Source: Acinetobacter parvus DSM 16617 = CIP 108168
GTDB taxonomy: Bacteria > Pseudomonadota > Gammaproteobacteria > Pseudomonadales > Moraxellaceae
Length of the DNA stretch: 48,481 nt
Assembly (NCBI RefSeq): GCF_000368025.1
Contig: NZ_KB849211.1
Coordinates: 230,557-279,037, forward strand
Direction of reading: 5' to 3'
In this document: positions 44,897-48,481 of the stretch, piece by piece
Layout: the number at the start of each line of letters is the position of its first letter
Numbering within the stretch: position 1 is the stretch's first letter
Program-made: the position numbers and the translations under genes
Notes under the pieces: model-generated
The model's database searches: none
What the model was told of the DNA's origin: nothing
The model's input: the letters and a program-made list of their open reading frames with translations, nothing else

Positions 44897-45228
44897 TCCG
44901 CATTGATGAAATCTGGCTTTCTACCCAACCTCTGGATATGCGAGCAGGAATGGATACTGTCATGGCTCAGGTGGTGAGAGCCTTTGGCTACATCAAACCG
45001 CATTGCGCCTACCTGTTCTGTAATAAACGTGGTCATCGTATGAAAGTGTTGGTACATGATGGACTGGGCATCTGGCTGTGTGCCCGGCGTTTGGAACAGG
45101 GTAAATTTCACTGGGCTCAAGTTCACCAAGGTGAAACCGTGGCCCTCAGCCCGGAACAGTTACAGGCACTGATCCAAGGTTTGCCCTGGCAGCGCATTGG
45201 ACGACAGCAGGTGGTGACGATGCTTTAA
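44893..45228 (+). CDS. tnpB: IS66 TnpB
   Basis: This 111-residue accessory protein has the IS66 Orf2 signature: PLDMRAGMDTVMAQV near the start, AYLFCNKRGHRMKVLVHDG and WLCARRLEQGKFHW. The ATG at 44893 overlaps the tnpA stop, indicating coupled translation. Its biochemical role is not established. Confidence 0.92.
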   Translation: MIRIDEIWLSTQPLDMRAGMDTVMAQVVRAFGYIKPHCAYLFCNKRGHRMKVLVHDGLGIWLCARRLEQGKFHWAQVHQGETVALSPEQLQALIQGLPWQRIGRQQVVTML

Positions 45229-45302
45229 ACCAGGCTGTTCCATTCTGCTATTCTCCAAACGTTCTATTTCCTCTGCGTCATGACCTCAGGCATACTGAGG
45301 TC

Positions 45303-46949
45303 ATGAATACGCTGCCTGACTTAAGCCAACTGACCCATGAACAACTGCTGGAATTTACCAGACAGTTGGCAATGCAGCATCAGTCTCTGGCACAATCAAA
45401 TCAAGAATTAGAAAAATCAAACCAACAATTAGATACCAAAGTTCAGCATCTTGAAGTATCCAATCAGCAATTAGATGCTCAAGTTCAACATCTTTCTATT
45501 CTCAACCAAAAATACGAGCATGAACTGGCGCTGTTTAAAAAGCACAAATTCGGCAGTAAAAACGAACATCTCACCGCAAAACAAATCCATCTCTGGGATG
45601 AAGCGGTCGAAGAAGATATTGCCGCTGTTGATCTAGAATTAGAACGATTAAATGCAGATAAAACCGATGCAGCGACACAGAAAGCCACAGTCAACAAACC
45701 TAAACGTCGACTGCTGCCCGATCATCTACACACCATCCGTATTGAGCATGAACCTGCATCAACCCAATGCAGTTGTGGCTGCCAGTTACGTCGTATCGGC
45801 GAAGATATCAGTGAAAAACTGCATTTCAGACCGGCACAGTTCTACAAGGAACAGCATGTCCGTGGCAAATGGGTCTGTGATCAGTGCGACACTCTGACTC
45901 AGCAAGCGATGCCTGCCTATGTGATTGATAAAGGCATTGCTTCACCTGAATTGCTCAGCCATGTGTTGGTATCGAAGTATGCCGATCATTTGCCGCTGTA
46001 CCGTCAGCGCCTGATCTATCAGCGGGCTGGCATTGATCTGTCCAGATCCACGTTATCTGACTGGATAGGTCGCTGCGGTGTAGAACTGGAGCCTCTGGCC
46101 AATGCCTTAAAAGAGGTGGTGCTGCAACAGCAGGTGCTGCATGCAGATGAAACACCAGTCACCATTATGCGGATGGGTGATGATGAGAAAAAACCGAAGA
46201 AAGGTTATGTCTGGGCCTATGCCACTACACAGTACAATCCAGTTCAAGCGGTGATCTATGACTTTCAGGATAGCCGTTCAGGTCAGCATGCAGAAGCGTT
46301 CCTGAATGGCTGGCAGGGCCATCTGGTCTGTGATGATTACAGTGGTTATAAAGCACGCTTTAAATCAGGCGATGTCATTGAGGTGGGCTGCATGGCGCAT
46401 GCACGTCGTAAATTCCATGAGCTACATGTGACTGGGAAAAGTCAGATCGCTGAACAGGCATTACTGATGATTCAGAAACTGTATGCGATAGAAGCAGAAC
46501 TCAGGAAAAAGACCGATAGTACAGCAGAACACCGCCGCGAATACCGACAACAGCACAGCCAACCGGTGATGCAACAACTGTATGAATGGCTTAACCAACA
46601 TCAACTGACTGTGCCATCGAGTTCTCCAACCGCCAAGGCCATCAATTACACGCTGAAGCGTTGGCCAGCCTTAAGCCGCTATCTGGATGATGGCAATTTG
46701 CCTATAGATAATAACTGGATTGAAAATCAGATGCGCCCCTGGGCGTTGGGACGTAAGAACTGGCTGTTTGCTGGCTCGCTGCGCAGTGGTCAGCGAGCAG
46801 CCAATATCATGACTTTAATCCAGTCAGCAAAGCTGAATGGGCTGGATCCGTATGCCTATCTCAGTGATGTGCTGAAAAGGCTGCCGACGCATAAAGCGAC
46901 CCAAATAGAAGAATTACTGCCACATCGCTGGAAATCCAACTCAAATTAA
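45303..46949 (+). CDS. tnpC: IS66 transposase TnpC
   Basis: The 548-residue DDE transposase has an N-terminal coiled coil made of repeated QSNQELEKSNQQLDxKVQHL units (about 25-75), a zinc-finger-like CSCGC plus CDQC pair, and the catalytic core with VLHADETPVTIM (first Asp), LVCDDYSGYKA (second Asp) and NWIENQMRPWALGRKNWLF (Glu). The coiled coil shows internal repeats. Intact frame. Confidence 0.93.
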   Translation: MNTLPDLSQLTHEQLLEFTRQLAMQHQSLAQSNQELEKSNQQLDTKVQHLEVSNQQLDAQVQHLSILNQKYEHELALFKKHKFGSKNEHLTAKQIHLWDEAVEEDIAAVDLELERLNADKTDAATQKATVNKPKRRLLPDHLHTIRIEHEPASTQCSCGCQLRRIGEDISEKLHFRPAQFYKEQHVRGKWVCDQCDTLTQQAMPAYVIDKGIASPELLSHVLVSKYADHLPLYRQRLIYQRAGIDLSRSTLSDWIGRCGVELEPLANALKEVVLQQQVLHADETPVTIMRMGDDEKKPKKGYVWAYATTQYNPVQAVIYDFQDSRSGQHAEAFLNGWQGHLVCDDYSGYKARFKSGDVIEVGCMAHARRKFHELHVTGKSQIAEQALLMIQKLYAIEAELRKKTDSTAEHRREYRQQHSQPVMQQLYEWLNQHQLTVPSSSPTAKAINYTLKRWPALSRYLDDGNLPIDNNWIENQMRPWALGRKNWLFAGSLRSGQRAANIMTLIQSAKLNGLDPYAYLSDVLKRLPTHKATQIEELLPHRWKSNSN

Positions 46950-47009
46950 AAAATAGGCATGGGGTTCAGCGGACGCTTACTTTTATTCACCCATTATGAA
47001 GAAATAAAA

Positions 47010-47034
47010 ATGGGAATAGCAACTCTATTCCCAT
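47010..47034 (-). terminator. terminator of the phosphatase gene
   Basis: A perfect 10-bp stem ATGGGAATAG/CTATTCCCAT with a 5-base loop is followed on the minus strand by TTTTATTTC, 23 bp past the stop at 47057. Confidence 0.85.
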
Positions 47035-47056
47035 CCTAAAAAATTATTAAATTAGA

Positions 47057-48304
47057 TTATTGAATTTGATAGCATTGTTTAAGCTTCAAATAGTCATAAT
47101 AAAAGCTATTTGTACGGTATCTTGCATAATCACAAGCGGGTTTAAATAAGGTTTCTTTTTCATTGTAAAACATTTTTACCAAAGTGCTGCCTTGCGCATT
47201 TTGATAGATATCCCACTGTAAATTTGCTGCCATAGGTGATACCAACTCACCTCTCCATGCACTATTTGTATAGTTATAGGTTTGGCGTAATGGCAAAGTT
47301 TGCATCATGTTATACAACTCTAAAGTCGTCGCAAGTGGAATAATGATTTCAGCATGCGCAAAACGTAAAACTGCACGATGTGATTGTTGTTTATCGACAA
47401 CCGCGTCGACCTGCTTAAACAGATCTTGTTTCAATCCCTGTGCAATTGCACTGGTGACTTGATTCGACTCGCTAAAACTTGGCCCTTTTTCATAGAAATC
47501 ATTGGCATCATTGAATTCTGCATAGAACTTTGCTGCATCTTCAGGCATATATTTATCAAAATCGACACCTTTGAGTTCACTCTGCATACCTCCCATGATT
47601 GAATAAAGCTCATATAAATACGCGGCTGCATCCACAGCACTAGTAATGCTATTTTTACCCTTACCTTTTTCAGTAATGGTTTCACCTTTCGGTGCGACTA
47701 CGCTATATGAACCATTATTGCTAAAGGTATAAGTCTCATTCGTCCCTAGTTTTTGAATAAACTCAGTTTTGAAAATTGGTTTAAGCACTTGCATTGCAAC
47801 CGTTTCAGCCCGTATATCACCTGCCAGCGCTTTCAGTTTTTGAGCCAAATCATGATCTTCTTCGGCAAATTTCTGGTAAGCCCGGCTCGCATCATAAACG
47901 GCTTTTTCTTGCTCAGATAAAGATTGAGTTAAATCTTGATCTGCCGTTAACTTATGGAAATAAAGCTTGAAGCGATCTACGCCACCATCTTCAACTGTTG
48001 GCACACTTTCACTGGCTAGGCTAGTATAAGAAATTGGTGTAATTTTATCTTTAAGTTTATGGTTTTGTTGAATAAGTTCATCAGTAAAAAACTTAGCACT
48101 ATCCACGGCACGGTCAACACCTGAGCTCTGCACCAAAATAGATGACTGTTGGTTTTCTGCTGCTTTAAATAAACTCGGTAGACGTTGTAATAATCGATCA
48201 GCAATTCCCCTATGTTCTAATATCCCTGTCAGACTTACATTACCATAACCATATTGGCGAATACCTTCTACACCATAGCCTAACAGAATATTTGCTTTCA
48301 TCAT
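47057..48304 (-). pseudogene. histidine acid phosphatase (phytase/MINPP-like), 5'-truncated by an IS3-type element
   Basis: The 415 residues match the inner and C-terminal part of branch-2 histidine phosphatases: LTGILEHRGIADRLLQRLPS, ILVQSSGVDRAVDSAKFF (the conserved SSxxxR) and the proton-donor region VLRFAHAEIIIPLATTL with the HAE motif of MINPP-like enzymes. The N-terminal signal peptide and the catalytic RHG motif are missing; the frame's first ATG lies within about 5 bp of the IS3-type element that begins near 48309. The gene is therefore cut and cannot make an active enzyme. The lost part should lie beyond that IS. Confidence 0.82.
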
Positions 48305-48308
48305 GCTT

Positions 48309-48481
48309 TGATGTGGGTCTAGGATTTTAGACCACGTCTATAAGTGATAATCTACTCCCCAATAAGCATGGGAAATGCTTGTTTTAGGAGTCAACCATGA
48401 CACGAAGAAAACGTCGTAATCATTCAGCAGAGTTTAAAGTTAAAGTTGCTCTCGCAGCAATTAAAGGCGACCACACACTCG
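48309..48481 (+). mobile_element. IS3-family insertion sequence, left end (continues beyond window)
   Basis: The left region CTATAAGTGATAATCTACTC at 48338-48357 closely parallels CTATAAGTGATATTCTGCTC of the complete IS3 copy, and an orfA begins at 48397. By alignment the element should begin near 48309, but the exact terminus is not certain. It is related to the two copies at 1-640 and 39314-40595, but is a different element. Confidence 0.75.
48397..48481 (+). CDS. IS3-family OrfA (N-terminal part)
   Basis: The frame reads MTRRKRRNHSAEFKVKVALA then AIKGDHTL to the window edge, homologous to the OrfA at 40519 (MARRPRRNHSNDFKAKVALA). TAGGAG lies 6 bp before the ATG. Partial at the 3' end. Confidence 0.88.
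   Translation, partial: MTRRKRRNHSAEFKVKVALAAIKGDHTL

Larger units (their letters stand above)
44427..46980 (+). mobile_element. IS66-family insertion sequence, complete
   Basis: The element is 2554 bp with inverted repeats GTAAGCGTCCGCTGAAC at both ends and the tnpA-tnpB-tnpC gene set. The 8 bp flanking it are CAAACAAC on the left and TTTTATTC on the right, so there is no target duplication although IS66 elements normally make one of 8 bp. The site has therefore been rearranged since insertion. Confidence 0.93.

Overview
The window looks like an Acinetobacter chromosome (species not resolvable by eye). The backbone genes trmB, pyrB-pyrC', rlmL, clpB, a Crp/Vfr regulator, mutS-fdxA, the kdsD-kdsC-lptC-lptA-lptB lipopolysaccharide operon and cysS have low-GC gammaproteobacterial codon use. 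An 1101-bp IS701-family element with the size, inverted repeats and target duplication I remember for ISAba11 fits the same genus.

Positions 1-640 hold the right half of an IS3-family element. From 641 to about 35.5 kb the backbone is mostly intact: a small lipoprotein, a glutathione transferase, trmB, a DyP peroxidase, a DUF2520 protein, pyrB with its non-catalytic pyrC', rlmL, clpB, an OsmC protein, crp, an M48 lipoprotein protease, mutS, fdxA, an M15-like peptidase, an O-methyltransferase, a tandem Usp, the LPS transport/Kdo operon and cysS. This stretch carries several scars: an IS1595/IS1016-type element that splits a lipoprotein gene, an OmpA-family gene with an internal deletion, an M23 peptidase stump, a small gene with two nonsense codons, the ISAba11-like element beside an IS30 relic and a lone integrase, and a 271-bp MITE-like repeat.

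At 35.4 kb a tRNA-Gly(GCC) gene marks the start of an accessory region. Next to it is a compact integrative module: a divergent HTH regulator, an excisionase-like protein, a tyrosine integrase, a small unknown gene and a DnaC-like helicase loader. The loader is cut off by an IS21-family remnant. Beyond that the DNA is a mosaic: the C-terminal part of a Rep_3 plasmid replication protein, a type I restriction hsdR gene missing its N-terminus and interrupted by a complete copy of the IS3 element, then, joined head to head with hsdR, the C-terminal part of a CdiA/FHA-type adhesin-toxin followed by an overlapping membrane-protein gene that is a good candidate for its immunity protein. The region ends with an IS982 fragment cut by a complete IS66 element, a 5'-truncated histidine acid phosphatase, and the start of another IS3-family element.

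The most interesting locus is the orphan VENN-type CdiA C-terminus with its overlapping two-helix membrane partner (41.6-44.0 kb). The toxin part resembles no nuclease I recognise, and the partner's membrane location suggests a target at the inner membrane. The two IS3 copies lie in opposite orientation 38.7 kb apart, so recombination between them could invert nearly the whole window.
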